From contig NZ_AP019368.1 in NCBI RefSeq assembly GCF_004295685.1, positions 3,456,135-3,520,134 of the forward strand: 64,000 nucleotides of DNA, in the 5' to 3' direction. The DNA comes from Fluviispira sanaruensis (lineage in GTDB: Bacteria; Bdellovibrionota_B; Oligoflexia; Silvanigrellales; Silvanigrellaceae). Below the pieces are notes generated by a model. That model was not told the origin of the DNA. It was given only the letters and a program-made list of their open reading frames with translations, and made no database searches. Positions 37,811 through 47,099 of this stretch are shown here, piece by piece. A program made the translations under genes and the position numbers. The first letter of the stretch is position 1. Every line of letters begins with the position of its first letter.

Positions 37811-38849
37811 TTTTAATTCCCTTGCGATATATCATTATTGGATTTGTTAATAATTCTTGTTTTTTATCTGCCTCAAGAATCTTATACCAAACTTCTATTG
37901 GATTTTCAAAACCAACTTGGTAACCCATGTTTTCTATTTTACCTTCACAATATATCATTTCTAATCCTAATTGAAGGGCACACTCATGAAAATAATTTAA
38001 GGATATCCCTTGATCTGAGGGATGCATAAGCGCATCAGCCACAGACACAGAGCCAATTCCTAAATACCTAAATCGTTCCGTTGTAGCAGGTAAAAATCCT
38101 AAGTAATTTAAAAATTGCCACACTCGCAACTGTAAATAGTTTAGTAAAATTTTTATTTTGAATCTCTTCTCAAAAAAAGAACTCCACATTGCTTTGTAAC
38201 GTGCTTGAATTCTCCGTTCAAGTTTTCTCCCATGGTAGCTATAAACCATCAATCTTAAAGCTCCGCCTGGGTTTAAACGCTCTTCAATTGCTTTTAAAAG
38301 TAAGTAAGGATTGGGTTGATGATGCAAAACACCAAAACATTGGATAAAATCGAAGCTCCCCAAAGCTTTCTCTTTTAAAATCATTTCTGCGTTGCCTAAT
38401 AAAAAATTAACTTTTTTGAGGCTTTCCTGATGAGTAAACAGGTTTTTAAATCGCTGATAAGATATCTTTTTTTTTGCATTTTTCAAGGCTTTTCGGCTTA
38501 GATCAACAGCTAGTATTTCATTTTTTTTATGGAGTTTTCTAAATAATAGGGGTTCGTCCGTGCCACAACCTACGAGAAGAATTCGATTTGAACTTGGGAA
38601 AACAGCTTCTATTTCTCCTTTAAACATATAGATTTCTTGCTTGTTAACTGTCTTATTGTTTTTTTTGTAGCTCAGGCTCATTTGCCAGAGTCTCTGTGCA
38701 AATGAAATTCTTCCCAAACTGATTAATCGCGCAAATCCTCCATGGGAGGTAAGGTGAGCTTCAATCTTTGGCGAAAGAAAAAAAGGGCGATTTGGGTAAG
38801 GAAAAAGATCATAAAACTGACGCATTTTTTCAATCTTTAACTGCTCCAT
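37797..38849 (-). CDS. Class I SAM-dependent methyltransferase
   Basis: A 350-residue methyltransferase. The SAM-binding motif I is ILLVGCGTDEPLLF near 85, motif II ILAVDLSRKAL follows, and FDFIQCFGVLHHQPNPYLLL near 170 is motif IV with LNPGGALRLMVYS after it. The N-terminal MRQFYDLFPYPNRPFF is typical of a group of methyltransferases acting on unknown substrates. I chose the ATG at 38849 because AAGGAA precedes it; the frame extends to 38894 without support. It is cotranscribed with the glycosyltransferase (14-bp overlap). Confidence 0.85.
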   Translation of the reverse strand: MEQLKIEKMRQFYDLFPYPNRPFFLSPKIEAHLTSHGGFARLISLGRISFAQRLWQMSLSYKKNNKTVNKQEIYMFKGEIEAVFPSSNRILLVGCGTDEPLLFRKLHKKNEILAVDLSRKALKNAKKKISYQRFKNLFTHQESLKKVNFLLGNAEMILKEKALGSFDFIQCFGVLHHQPNPYLLLKAIEERLNPGGALRLMVYSYHGRKLERRIQARYKAMWSSFFEKRFKIKILLNYLQLRVWQFLNYLGFLPATTERFRYLGIGSVSVADALMHPSDQGISLNYFHECALQLGLEMIYCEGKIENMGYQVGFENPIEVWYKILEADKKQELLTNPIMIYRKGIKIESK

Positions 38850-38941
38850 AAGCGCTTCCTTTCTATAAACTATTAAAAAACACATAAAATTCATATATTA
38901 TAGCATATCATAACAATGTTCCAAAAGACTTTAGTTCGCAC

Positions 38942-38970
38942 TTGACACTTAATTTCTGGTAAAGTATTGC
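38942..38970 (+). promoter_or_regulatory. Probable sigma-70 promoter of tRNA-His
   Basis: A perfect TTGACA (38942-38947) is followed at 17 bases by TATTGC (38965-38970), about 15 bases before the tRNA. The -10 box is only half-matching, so the assignment rests on the -35, the spacing and the position. Confidence 0.4.
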
Positions 38971-38984
38971 TGTTGGACTGATCT

Positions 38985-39061
38985 GGTGGCTGTAGTCAAG
39001 CGGTTAAGACAATGGATTGTGATTCCATCATTCGGGGGTTCGAATCCCCTCAGTCACCCCA
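38985..39061 (+). tRNA. tRNA-His (GTG)
   Basis: The cloverleaf folds by hand: acceptor GTGGCTG pairs with CAGTCAC (one G-U), the anticodon arm ATGGA-TTGTGAT-TCCAT carries GTG, and the T arm is GGGGG-TTCGAAT-CCCCT. The extra G at 38985 pairs with C73, the identity feature of tRNA-His. The CCA end is encoded (39059-39061). Confidence 0.95.
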
Positions 39062-39164
39062 TCTCTTCATAGAACTTCATGAATCAGTTTTTCCTCTTTA
39101 AAAAATTTTACCATTTATAAAAAATCATGTAATATTACATCCTTAATAAGACAAAGGATAAATC

Positions 39165-39731
39165 ATGAAATTGAGCAAAAAACCTTATTTTTCAACAAAA
39201 AGACTCCAGCTCCGCTATATTACAGAGCAAGATGTTGATGATATATTTTATTTTGCAAAAAACAGTAATATTACCCGTTATACAACTTTTGATACCCATA
39301 GAAATATCCAAGACAGCTATAATTTCATTAGAAGAAGCCGTGCTCTCAACATCAAAGATCCCCTAAACCCATTAGCCATTGTCATACAAGAGAGTGGGAA
39401 GGAGAAAATGATTGGAACTGTCGGATTATTTCATGGATCTATGTGCAAAGAAAACACTCTAGAACTTGGCTATGCCCTCGGCGAAGACTGGTGGGGAAAA
39501 GGTTACGTGGTAGAAGCCGCTCAAATCTTAATCAACCATGCTTTTAAGCAAACTAGCACCCATAGAATTCAAGCAGTTTGCGTGAGAGAAAATATTGGTA
39601 GTTTTCGGGTAATGGAAAAGTTAGGAATGCAAAGAGAAGGGATATTAAGAAAATACGCTTACAAAAACGATTATCATTACGACTTATATATGTACTCATT
39701 GCTCAAGGAGGAATGGGAAGTTTTTAAATAA
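39165..39731 (+). CDS. GNAT N-acetyltransferase, RimJ/RimL type
   Basis: A 188-residue acetyltransferase. The opening FSTKRLQLRYITEQDVDDIF and the acetyl-CoA segment ELGYALGEDWWGKGYVVEAA near 106 with VCVRENIGSFRVMEKLGMQREGILR near 143 are those of the RimJ/RimL group, which acetylate protein N-termini or small molecules. The target is unknown. It stops two bases before the convergent stress-protein gene, with no visible terminator between them. Confidence 0.88.
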   Translation: MKLSKKPYFSTKRLQLRYITEQDVDDIFYFAKNSNITRYTTFDTHRNIQDSYNFIRRSRALNIKDPLNPLAIVIQESGKEKMIGTVGLFHGSMCKENTLELGYALGEDWWGKGYVVEAAQILINHAFKQTSTHRIQAVCVRENIGSFRVMEKLGMQREGILRKYAYKNDYHYDLYMYSLLKEEWEVFK

Positions 39732-39733
39732 AA

Positions 39734-40162
39734 TTAATTATTCACTATAAGAACATCGCAATGGATTTTATTTGCAATATAATTCGCGGTTGAACCTAGC
39801 ATACCAATAAAGGAATGATGATGGCCAGCAACAATAACGAGATCAAATGCATTTTCTTTAGCAAAAGCCACTATTCCAGGCTTCGGATTGCCAAAAAAAA
39901 CATGCTTTTGATTGGTTTCTAATTTATATTGCGCAGCGACTTCTTGCATTTTTTCTTCAGCTTTTTCCATTATTTTTTTTTCAAGATCAATATCCATAGG
40001 ATAATAATAACCATGAATTGGCACAGATGCTACAGGAAGCACAACGTGACATAAATGAGTTTCTGCTTGAAATGAATGAGCGATTTTGAATGATTTTCCT
40101 AAATATTTTAAACTATCTTCAGAAAAATCAGTGCACAATAGAATTTTTTTATACATTGACAT
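39734..40162 (-). CDS. Universal stress protein (UspA family)
   Basis: A 142-residue UspA-fold protein. It starts YKKILLCTDFSEDSLKYL, with DLVIVAGHHHSFIGMLGSTANYIA then CDVLIVNN at the end, the ATP-binding G-x2-G-x9-G(S/T) region of the family (here GML..GSTAN). I chose the ATG at 40162, nine bases after AGGGG; the ATG at 40156 would also begin the fold. A second, related Usp gene lies immediately upstream on the same strand, so this is a tandem pair of paralogues. Usp proteins help survival under stress; partners are unknown. Confidence 0.9.
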   Translation of the reverse strand: MSMYKKILLCTDFSEDSLKYLGKSFKIAHSFQAETHLCHVVLPVASVPIHGYYYPMDIDLEKKIMEKAEEKMQEVAAQYKLETNQKHVFFGNPKPGIVAFAKENAFDLVIVAGHHHSFIGMLGSTANYIANKIHCDVLIVNN

Positions 40163-40191
40163 GAATAAAACCCCTAATAACAATAAAAAAT

Positions 40192-40614
40192 TTACTTTTT
40201 AACGATTAACACATCACAATCAGCCTTATTTGAAAGAACTGCCGCAACAGAACCTAACATACCTAAGCGAGAATGATCATGTCCACCAACAATGATTGCA
40301 TCGATATTTAATTTTTTAGAAAGATTGAGTATTTCTTCTTTTGCATTGCCCCTTAAGAAATGAGTGTTCTTCTCACTGATAGATAAATGATGAGCTAATT
40401 CTGCAAATTTTTTCTTAAGTGGATCGAGGACATTTTCGTTGAAATCAAAGGATTGATAATAAAAATAAGATGCAGGAGCTACAACACTTTCATCACCCAA
40501 TACATAGCATAAATGCACATCTGCTTTTGTTATTTCACGTAACAAAAGAGTTTTTTGTGAAACAGCTTCCGTTACTTCTGAGAAATCGATAGCCATTAAT
40601 ATATTTTTATACAT
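40192..40614 (-). CDS. Universal stress protein (UspA family), paralogue
   Basis: A 140-residue UspA-fold protein, beginning YKNILMAIDFSEVTEAV and ending DAIIVGGHDHSRLGMLGSVA and CDVLIVKK. It resembles the downstream Usp closely in layout (GxDHSxxGMLGS), so the pair probably arose by duplication. I placed the start at 40614, which has GGGG seven bases upstream; ATGs at 40626 and 40656 lack a ribosome site. Only about 30 bp separates the two genes. Confidence 0.9.
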   Translation of the reverse strand: MYKNILMAIDFSEVTEAVSQKTLLLREITKADVHLCYVLGDESVVAPASYFYYQSFDFNENVLDPLKKKFAELAHHLSISEKNTHFLRGNAKEEILNLSKKLNIDAIIVGGHDHSRLGMLGSVAAVLSNKADCDVLIVKK

Positions 40615-40911
40615 AACTGACCCCATTTTAAATGAAATATCGAATTTTATGCCCATTCATAAAATTATAAATCCACCCTTAAAAATTCATGTTCCAACTT
40701 ATATATATATTTCACAAGTTAAATAAAGGCAATATTTCTCTTGAAAATAGAAAATATTGCTAACCAGTTATAACTCATTTAAATCCCACAACTGCGCTCC
40801 TTTTGCGTAGATTACAATAATTCTGCTTAATTTCTTTTATATTATGCCAAATACATATAAGCTCCATATATAAGGGCTCTGCTTTAAGTTTTATCCTGTG
40901 CGAGGATCAAT

Positions 40912-41139
40912 ATGCTTGTAAAATATTCATTTTATTTTTTATTTTTTATCTTTTCAAATTCAATTTCTGCCGAAGAAAACCAAACACAGCCTATTATTGA
41001 GACAATTACTATAGAATATTCAGAAACTAATTCGAACTTAACAGTTTTTATGTCTAATTGCTTTGCAGATGGCAAAAATATAGATCAGTGCGAATATGAA
41101 TACTATTTATATGTTAATCATCGTTTAAGAGTTATGTGA
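40912..41139 (+). CDS. Small secreted protein of unknown function
   Basis: A 75-residue protein with a clear signal peptide (hydrophobic YSFYFLFFIFSNSISA, cleavage near A20), leaving about 55 residues. The mature part is acidic and has two cysteines (in MSNCFADGKNIDQCEYE) that could form a disulfide in the periplasm or outside the cell. GAGG precedes the ATG. I recognise no family. It stands alone and converges with the NHLRC2-like gene. Confidence 0.6.
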   Translation: MLVKYSFYFLFFIFSNSISAEENQTQPIIETITIEYSETNSNLTVFMSNCFADGKNIDQCEYEYYLYVNHRLRVM

Positions 41140-41236
41140 GCATATGCTAGATTAAAATTTCTGTATCAGAAAAAAATAAACAATGAAGTTAATATTGTTA
41201 TTCATTACAGATTTTTTTTAAATGAAATATTAAAAT

Positions 41237-42742
41237 TTAAACTATATCCTGCGTCAACATATATTTTGGCACATCTGAAATATGTCCGAATGGGCCTGAA
41301 TATATGTTCTCAATAGGAATCACATCTAAAGAGTCGATATTGTCTTTTTGCGTGATTTTTGTTTCATCAATTACAATAATTCTATGACAATTTGTATCAG
41401 AAATAATTAAATGTCCGTCAAACCATGAAATACCTGATGGTTCATTTAATTTTTCAGAGAGATGAACTGTTCCTAAATAATCTTTATCAACAGAATAAAT
41501 TCTTAGAGCATTATTATAGCTATCAACGATATAAAGATTGTTACTTACTGAACTCCAGGCACAACTCAACGGATGTTGGAGTCGAGCTTCTGCTCCAAGA
41601 CCATCGCAAAAACCAAAATCGAAAAGCCCTTCTCCTACGAGACTCACTATCATTGTTTTACCAGATTCATTCCAATTTTTAACCACAAGACGAATTGAGC
41701 TTGTTTCACTGTCGGTAAATGCGAGCACAGTGTCGGATATTGCTGTTATTCCAGATGGCTGAGCAAGTGCAGCAAAAGAAGCGGGGCCATCCACAATGTC
41801 CTCACGCCCAGATCCTGCAATATGTAAAATAGATTCATCTTTTGCAACAAATAGGACAATTTGATGGCTTCCTGTACAAGTTATTGCAAGATCATTTCCC
41901 CATAAACAGACATCGGTTGGGGAATTAAGAGGCGCTAACTTGGCCACATACTCTGAACGACTTTCGAAAACCCCCTTATCGCCCTTACCAGCAATGACAC
42001 GATATTTTCGCTGAGGCTTTCCTTCTAAATCGAAGGCAATAAGTCGGTGATGCTCAGAGTCGCAAACGATAAGTTCACTTTTCCAAACGCAACAACCTTG
42101 TGGGGATAATAAAATTCCTTCACCAAACGAGGAGATAAATTTTCCTTCAGAGTTTAATTGCACTATTCTATTATTATAAGTGTCTGATACAAAATAATGA
42201 ACTGTATTATTTATTTTCGTAGCCACTGCTTTTGTTGGATAACGAAAATTTAATTTATCTTCTATATTTTCCCATTCACATAATTTTATCTCTGGCAAAT
42301 TTTTATTATGCAACAAATTAATTATATGTTCTTTAAGAATATCATATTTATTTTCACCAGAAGCCGAAAAGGCTATCATTCCATCGCTATCAATTAATAT
42401 AAAAGTTGGCCAAGCGCGTACAGCAAATTTTTTCCAGAGCTGCATTTCTTCATCTACAATAACTGGATGTTGAATATTTAAACGGTGACAAGCATCTTTA
42501 ATATTTTCATAATCTTTTTCATGCGAAAATTTAGCACAATGCACTCCTAGTACAACTAAACCTTTTGGACAGAACTCCTCTTCAATTTTCTTTAAATCAT
42601 GTAATATATGTACGCAGTTTATACAGCAATATGTCCAAAAATCGAGTAATATTGGATGTCCTTTAAAGTTTGCTAAACTTAAATTATGTTTTGTGTTAAT
42701 CCATTTAAATTGCGGAGGGAAGTCGGGGGCATGAACCGGCAT
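41237..42742 (-). CDS. NHLRC2-like thioredoxin/NHL-repeat protein
   Basis: A 501-residue protein with an N-terminal thioredoxin-like domain (ILLDFWTYCCINCVHIL near 33-50; CINC is the C-x2-C site) followed from about 165 by an NHL beta-propeller with repeats such as FVSDTYNNRIVQLNSEGKF and IVDSYNNALRIY. This is the architecture of human NHLRC2 and bacterial homologues, whose substrate is unknown. No signal peptide. It lies about 40 bp after the small membrane protein gene and is the last gene of the series starting with the sigma factor. Confidence 0.9.
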   Translation of the reverse strand: MPVHAPDFPPQFKWINTKHNLSLANFKGHPILLDFWTYCCINCVHILHDLKKIEEEFCPKGLVVLGVHCAKFSHEKDYENIKDACHRLNIQHPVIVDEEMQLWKKFAVRAWPTFILIDSDGMIAFSASGENKYDILKEHIINLLHNKNLPEIKLCEWENIEDKLNFRYPTKAVATKINNTVHYFVSDTYNNRIVQLNSEGKFISSFGEGILLSPQGCCVWKSELIVCDSEHHRLIAFDLEGKPQRKYRVIAGKGDKGVFESRSEYVAKLAPLNSPTDVCLWGNDLAITCTGSHQIVLFVAKDESILHIAGSGREDIVDGPASFAALAQPSGITAISDTVLAFTDSETSSIRLVVKNWNESGKTMIVSLVGEGLFDFGFCDGLGAEARLQHPLSCAWSSVSNNLYIVDSYNNALRIYSVDKDYLGTVHLSEKLNEPSGISWFDGHLIISDTNCHRIIVIDETKITQKDNIDSLDVIPIENIYSGPFGHISDVPKYMLTQDIV

Positions 42743-42783
42743 TGTGACACCTATAATAAAAAAAACTTGTTACAGTTTATATT

Positions 42784-43215
42784 TTACTTCATTTTGAATC
42801 GATCAAAAAGTCCCTTAATCATTTTATAATCCATTTTAAGCCCAGAAATACCCTTACGTTTAATTATGACAATAAGTTTTGGCAAAAAAATGACAAACGC
42901 AATCAAACCAAAAAGTAGAACAAAAGTAAATATAACCAAAAATATGGGAATTAATAAAATAATTGATAAGATAGAAGGTCTATTTTTAGTCAGGACTGAA
43001 CCCTTAGAAAAGGTCCAAGAAAATGAGCGAAATTGATTATTTTGATTCATATTCGTAAAATTTTGCGAAGAATAATCAATATCTGGATTAATAGACAAAT
43101 TTTCTATTTCATTAACGGAATTATTTGAATCAGGTATGCTTTTACTAGAGCCTTCTTCTGAAACAAATTCAGCATCAATAATATCATTATATTTATTCGA
43201 CTCATCCTTCTTCAT
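42784..43215 (-). CDS. Small membrane protein with acidic N-terminus, unknown
   Basis: A 143-residue protein of no known family. Residues 1-60 are acidic and Asn/Ser-rich (SEEGSSKSIPDSNNSVNEIE) and probably disordered. One long hydrophobic stretch, perhaps a helical hairpin, spans about 80-112 (LSIILLIPIFLVIFTFVLLF), and the tail is basic. It sits about 40 bp from both neighbours in the operon between the ABC ATPase and the NHLRC2-like gene. Confidence 0.6.
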   Translation of the reverse strand: MKKDESNKYNDIIDAEFVSEEGSSKSIPDSNNSVNEIENLSINPDIDYSSQNFTNMNQNNQFRSFSWTFSKGSVLTKNRPSILSIILLIPIFLVIFTFVLLFGLIAFVIFLPKLIVIIKRKGISGLKMDYKMIKGLFDRFKMK

Positions 43216-43252
43216 ATAAACCTCTTGAATAATGTGATAGATTATTTGAATT

Positions 43253-44029
43253 TTAAAAACTCAAACTTTCTTTAGATTTAAAATAGAATTCATCTTGATT
43301 ATTCAAATCATAAAGTTTTTTAAGAATATTTAAATTCCAAAAAATATCTGCTTCAGAATTCCAAGTAAGAACTCCATTATTTAAGGCACAAATTCTATTT
43401 GCAATCATTTTTGCAAAATGTAAATCATGAGTAGCTAAAAAGATTATCGCTTTATTTTTTACTACGTATTCTCTACATTTTTCAACAAGATTTATTTTAT
43501 GCTTTAAATCTAAATCCCCATCAGGTTCATCTAGAATTAATATTTTTGATTTCCTTTGCCATATTCTAGCTAATTGAACCCTTTTCCACTCTCCACCGCT
43601 TAAAAGAATAATTTCTTTTTTTGCTTGTGAAGCTATATCAAAATCTCTTAATAAACTCGAAAAGTCAATTGAAAATTCATTGTTTGATTTCTGTAAAAAT
43701 TTAATATTATTTTCTCGCTCAAGCAGCAAAAACTCTTCTACATTAAAATTTTCTGCTCTGGTAAATGACTGTGGCAACCAAGAGATCATACGAGATCTAT
43801 ACAAGTTATTAATATTACTTATTTTTTCTTGATTGATTGATACTTGTCCGTATGATGGCTCCACAACTCCAGCACATATTTTAAGCAAAGTACTTTTCCC
43901 AGCTCCGTTGTTACCTAAAAAACAGATAATTTCACCTTCATTAAACTCAAAATTAATATCCTTTAGTAAAGTTTTTCTATTATAGTCTAAATAAAAAAGT
44001 GTTTTTACCTTGAAGTTTAAACCCATCAT
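43253..44029 (-). CDS. ABC transporter ATPase, cobalamin/iron-chelate type
   Basis: A 258-residue ATPase of the BtuD/FecE group. Walker A is GNNGAGKSTLLKI near 37, the signature ILLSGGEWKRVQLARI near 140 and Walker B KILILDEPDGDLDL near 162, with the switch His in ATHDLHFA. The start overlaps the permease stop by one base; two ATGs in a row are possible. It energises the adjacent permease for import of vitamin B12 or iron chelates; which one is not clear from sequence. Confidence 0.88.
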   Translation of the reverse strand: MMGLNFKVKTLFYLDYNRKTLLKDINFEFNEGEIICFLGNNGAGKSTLLKICAGVVEPSYGQVSINQEKISNINNLYRSRMISWLPQSFTRAENFNVEEFLLLERENNIKFLQKSNNEFSIDFSSLLRDFDIASQAKKEIILLSGGEWKRVQLARIWQRKSKILILDEPDGDLDLKHKINLVEKCREYVVKNKAIIFLATHDLHFAKMIANRICALNNGVLTWNSEADIFWNLNILKKLYDLNNQDEFYFKSKESLSF

Positions 44030-45042
44030 TAAACTTTTTTCCTTATTAAAATAAAGGCCAATACGGGTGCTCCTAGAATTGCTGTAAAAATACCCAACGG
44101 CAATTGAGCAGGTGAAAATAACGAGCGAGAAAGTGTATCTGCATTAATTAAGACTATAGCTCCTAAAATCATACTTAAAATACATTCAAACCTTGCAGAA
44201 AACCTATGCAGTCTTCGAATCATATGCGGAATAATCAGACCAATAAATCCTATTGACCCGGCTGTAGAAACAACTAGAGAAACTAAAAAACAAATCATTA
44301 CTATTGAAGTTTTTCTTAATTTAACAGGATTTATTCCCATTGATTTAGAAAAATCATCTCCAAACAACATAAGATCAAAGTAATTCGTATTCCTTAAAAG
44401 AAAAAAAATAGGCATGATAGACATAGTATAAAAAATAAATAATTGAATTAAAGTAATTGGCTGTAACGTACCTATCATGGCATTGTGAATTTCAGATAGC
44501 TGTTCTGGCCTTGCAAGTGTTATAATCATCAGAGAAATCGATGAAAAAAAAGAGTTTATAATAATTCCTATCACAGGATAGATGTATTCATCATTCACAC
44601 TCTTAATTTTTTTCCTAAAAAAGATTAAAATAAAAAAAGATAAAAAACAGCCTATAAAAGTAAAAATAGACTGGAATGGAATAAAATTTTGAAAAGATAA
44701 ATCAGAAAAAAATTGAGTTGAACTTAGAATAATAAATAGAGCTAAAAAACAGGTACCACCTGATGAAATACCCAGGATAAAAGGATCGGCCAAAGGATTT
44801 CTGAGAACTCTTTGCAAAACACATCCACTTAATGCTAAAATCGCACCAACTAAAGCGGCCTGCATAAGACTATTAAATCTTAACTCAAGTATTTTATATT
44901 CATTACTAGAAAAAGCAAATGAGGAATTTAAAACTTCGCTAAAAGAAAGCTTTACTGATCCGTGATAAATACTTAAAAAAGCAGATAGAAAAAAAATGAA
45001 TGTATATATGGAACACACTTTAAGAGAAAAATTTGATTTCAA
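44029..45042 (-). CDS. ABC transporter permease, BtuC/FecD family
   Basis: A 337-residue permease with about ten membrane helices. GCVLQRVLRNPLADPFILGISSG near 74 and STAGSIGFIGLIIPHMIRRL near 258 are the standard motifs of BtuC/FecCD transporters. The first codon is TTG (45040-45042), one base after the TGA of the binding-protein gene; no better start is present. It pairs with the flanking binding protein and ATPase. Confidence 0.9.
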   Translation of the reverse strand: MKSNFSLKVCSIYTFIFFLSAFLSIYHGSVKLSFSEVLNSSFAFSSNEYKILELRFNSLMQAALVGAILALSGCVLQRVLRNPLADPFILGISSGGTCFLALFIILSSTQFFSDLSFQNFIPFQSIFTFIGCFLSFFILIFFRKKIKSVNDEYIYPVIGIIINSFFSSISLMIITLARPEQLSEIHNAMIGTLQPITLIQLFIFYTMSIMPIFFLLRNTNYFDLMLFGDDFSKSMGINPVKLRKTSIVMICFLVSLVVSTAGSIGFIGLIIPHMIRRLHRFSARFECILSMILGAIVLINADTLSRSLFSPAQLPLGIFTAILGAPVLAFILIRKKV

Positions 45043-45043
45043 C

Positions 45044-45859
45044 TCACAAACTTTCTATAAATTTTATACCTTCTATTATTCTTGGTCCTGGTCTTACTAA
45101 TACATCGTCTGGAACAATTATAACTTTGATTTTATCAATATCATTACCATAAATTTTTTTAATGAATCCAGTCTGCAAAGTTAAAGATTCTTTTTTATTT
45201 TTACCTTCAACAGATCCTACAAGAATAATATCAGGTCTGTTTTTTATTAAATACTCTTCAGATATAATTGGGTATTTTATAACACTTTTACCAACAATAT
45301 TTTTTAAACCCGATTTTAAAAAAAGTCCGCCTAACCATGTTTCTTCACTCACTGAATATATTGGGTTAAACTGAAGCGCAAATAAAAAAGAATTACTTTT
45401 CTTTGGTTTATTTTCAAGTGAATCCATTGCTTCTTGAATTCTTTTCGCAATAATTTCGCCTTTTTTTTCCACACCTAATTTTTTTGCAACTTCCTTAATT
45501 ATAACTGGTAAATCCTCAGCTCGTTCAGGATTCACTTCTATTATTTTAATCCCGTAAGATTTTAACTTATTTAATTTTGTTATTGGATTTCCTTTAGTAG
45601 CTAAAACAACTGTAGCACCTGATGTTAATATTTTTTCAAGGTTTGGATCGTTGTATTGTCCTACTTTAAAAATTGACTTTGCTTTTATTGGATAATCACA
45701 TATGAGTGTATTTCCAACAAGCTGATCTCCGAGATCTAAAGCAAATACAATCTCAGTGAGATTGGGCGCTAAAGTAACAATTTTTTGCTTATTATTTGCA
45801 TAAGAAACTTGAAAATAAAATATAATCAATATAACAAAATTAAAATATTTAGATCTCAT
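45044..45859 (-). CDS. btuF: Periplasmic metal-chelate/cobalamin binding protein (BtuF-like)
   Basis: A 271-residue exported protein with a signal peptide (about 1-21) and the helical-backbone metal-receptor fold. IVTLAPNLTEIVFALDLGDQLVGNTLICDYP near 28 is close to BtuF, including the tyrosine-proline segment near the B12 pocket, so cobalamin is the first guess; siderophores or haem are alternatives. Its ATG overlaps the sigma-factor stop (ATGA, 45856-45859), so translation is coupled to the sigma gene. Confidence 0.75.
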   Translation of the reverse strand: MRSKYFNFVILIIFYFQVSYANNKQKIVTLAPNLTEIVFALDLGDQLVGNTLICDYPIKAKSIFKVGQYNDPNLEKILTSGATVVLATKGNPITKLNKLKSYGIKIIEVNPERAEDLPVIIKEVAKKLGVEKKGEIIAKRIQEAMDSLENKPKKSNSFLFALQFNPIYSVSEETWLGGLFLKSGLKNIVGKSVIKYPIISEEYLIKNRPDIILVGSVEGKNKKESLTLQTGFIKKIYGNDIDKIKVIIVPDDVLVRPGPRIIEGIKFIESL

Positions 45860-47070
45860 TTTGTTATTCCAGCAGCGATAATTCTATCTTTTATTTTCTT
45901 AATAACTCTCGCTTCTAATTGACGCGCTCTTTCACGAGTTATTCCATATTTATCGCCAACATCTTGGAGAGTGATTGGTTCATCTGCCATAATTCTATGA
46001 TGAAAAATAAAAGAATCTCTTTCATTTAAATCTTTTTCAACAAAAGCCATTTCTTTCCGAAGAATTTTAAGAAGTTGTTCTCTTTCATAAGACAGTCCTG
46101 GGTCATCAGTGTCTGACATGAGTAAATCGACTTGACGGGCGTCTCCTTCTTCTCCCACGGGTGTGTCTAAAGAAACATCATTTTTAGTTAATCTTTGTTG
46201 CATTTCAATTACATCATTTGGCTGAACTCCAATTCTTTCTGCCAATAAATTTGCATCGAATTTTTGCGTTAAAGCGTAAAGTCTTTCTGCCTCACCACGC
46301 AGTCTAAAAAATAATTTTCTTTGCGCATCGGTCGTTCCCATTCTGACAAGACTTTTATTATCCATTAAAAATTTTAAAATATAGGCACGAATCCACCATG
46401 CGCTGTAAGTTGACAACTTGACTCCACGATATGGATTAAAACGATTGACCGCTTGAACCAAACCCGCATTGCCTTCTTGAATAAGATCGAGAATTTGTGA
46501 ATATGCCCGGCGATATTCCATAGCTATTTTTACGACTAATCTAAGATTAGCTGTAACAAGTTGATTGCGAGCATTCATTTCGTTGTGCTCATAAGCTCTG
46601 ATAGCAACTTCCTTTTCTTCCTCACGGGTCATCAGAGAATAGCGGCGAAGCTCAGCCAGATACCTTTGCAAAGCATTGGTGGTAACAAGCCCAGGCTCTT
46701 TTCCTGTTATTTCAAAGCTATCATCTAAATCACCATCCTCTTCTTCATATTCAGAATCTTCGCTTTTCAGAGCGGGTAAAATGTCTGTATCATCTAAGAT
46801 GACTTCAGATTCGGAGTCTTTATAATTGTCTACATCTATTATATCGTGATGTCTTGATGACTCATTTGAATCATCTTCTTCGTCCAATATTTCAGCATCT
46901 AGCAAATCTGCTTGTTTTGCCTTGGAGTGTTTAGTTGGTTTTAAATATGAGTCAGACGTTTTTGATTTTTCTTGTACCGAAACACGAACAAAAGACTTCT
47001 TTTTTGCATTTTTGGTCTTATCATTTTGTGTTTCATCTTCAGTAATCACAATCTCTTTCTTACGAGTCAT
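45856..47070 (-). CDS. rpoH: RpoH-type sigma factor with acidic N-terminal extension
   Basis: A 404-residue sigma-70-family factor. Region 1.2/2 begins LQRYLAELRRYSLMTREEE near 134, region 2.4 is LSTYSAWWIRAYI near 219, and the region-C box QRKLFFRLR at 250-258 matches the RpoH box. Region 4.2 ends DKYGITRERARQLEARVIKKI. The first 125 residues are extra: highly charged and acidic (such as DAEILDEEDDSNESS), unlike the approximately 285-residue E. coli sigma-32. It may direct the heat-shock response here. Translation is coupled to btuF. Only 29 bp separate its ATG from the divergent kinase gene. Confidence 0.78.
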   Translation of the reverse strand: MTRKKEIVITEDETQNDKTKNAKKKSFVRVSVQEKSKTSDSYLKPTKHSKAKQADLLDAEILDEEDDSNESSRHHDIIDVDNYKDSESEVILDDTDILPALKSEDSEYEEEDGDLDDSFEITGKEPGLVTTNALQRYLAELRRYSLMTREEEKEVAIRAYEHNEMNARNQLVTANLRLVVKIAMEYRRAYSQILDLIQEGNAGLVQAVNRFNPYRGVKLSTYSAWWIRAYILKFLMDNKSLVRMGTTDAQRKLFFRLRGEAERLYALTQKFDANLLAERIGVQPNDVIEMQQRLTKNDVSLDTPVGEEGDARQVDLLMSDTDDPGLSYEREQLLKILRKEMAFVEKDLNERDSFIFHHRIMADEPITLQDVGDKYGITRERARQLEARVIKKIKDRIIAAGITK

Positions 47071-47099
47071 AGGGTTTACTCCCTGAAAAGGAATCTACA

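Noticed and set aside
41140..41236. Terminator between the small secreted protein and the NHLRC2-like gene
   Set aside because: A 10-bp palindrome (AGCATATGCT) is there but lacks a T run and is too short.
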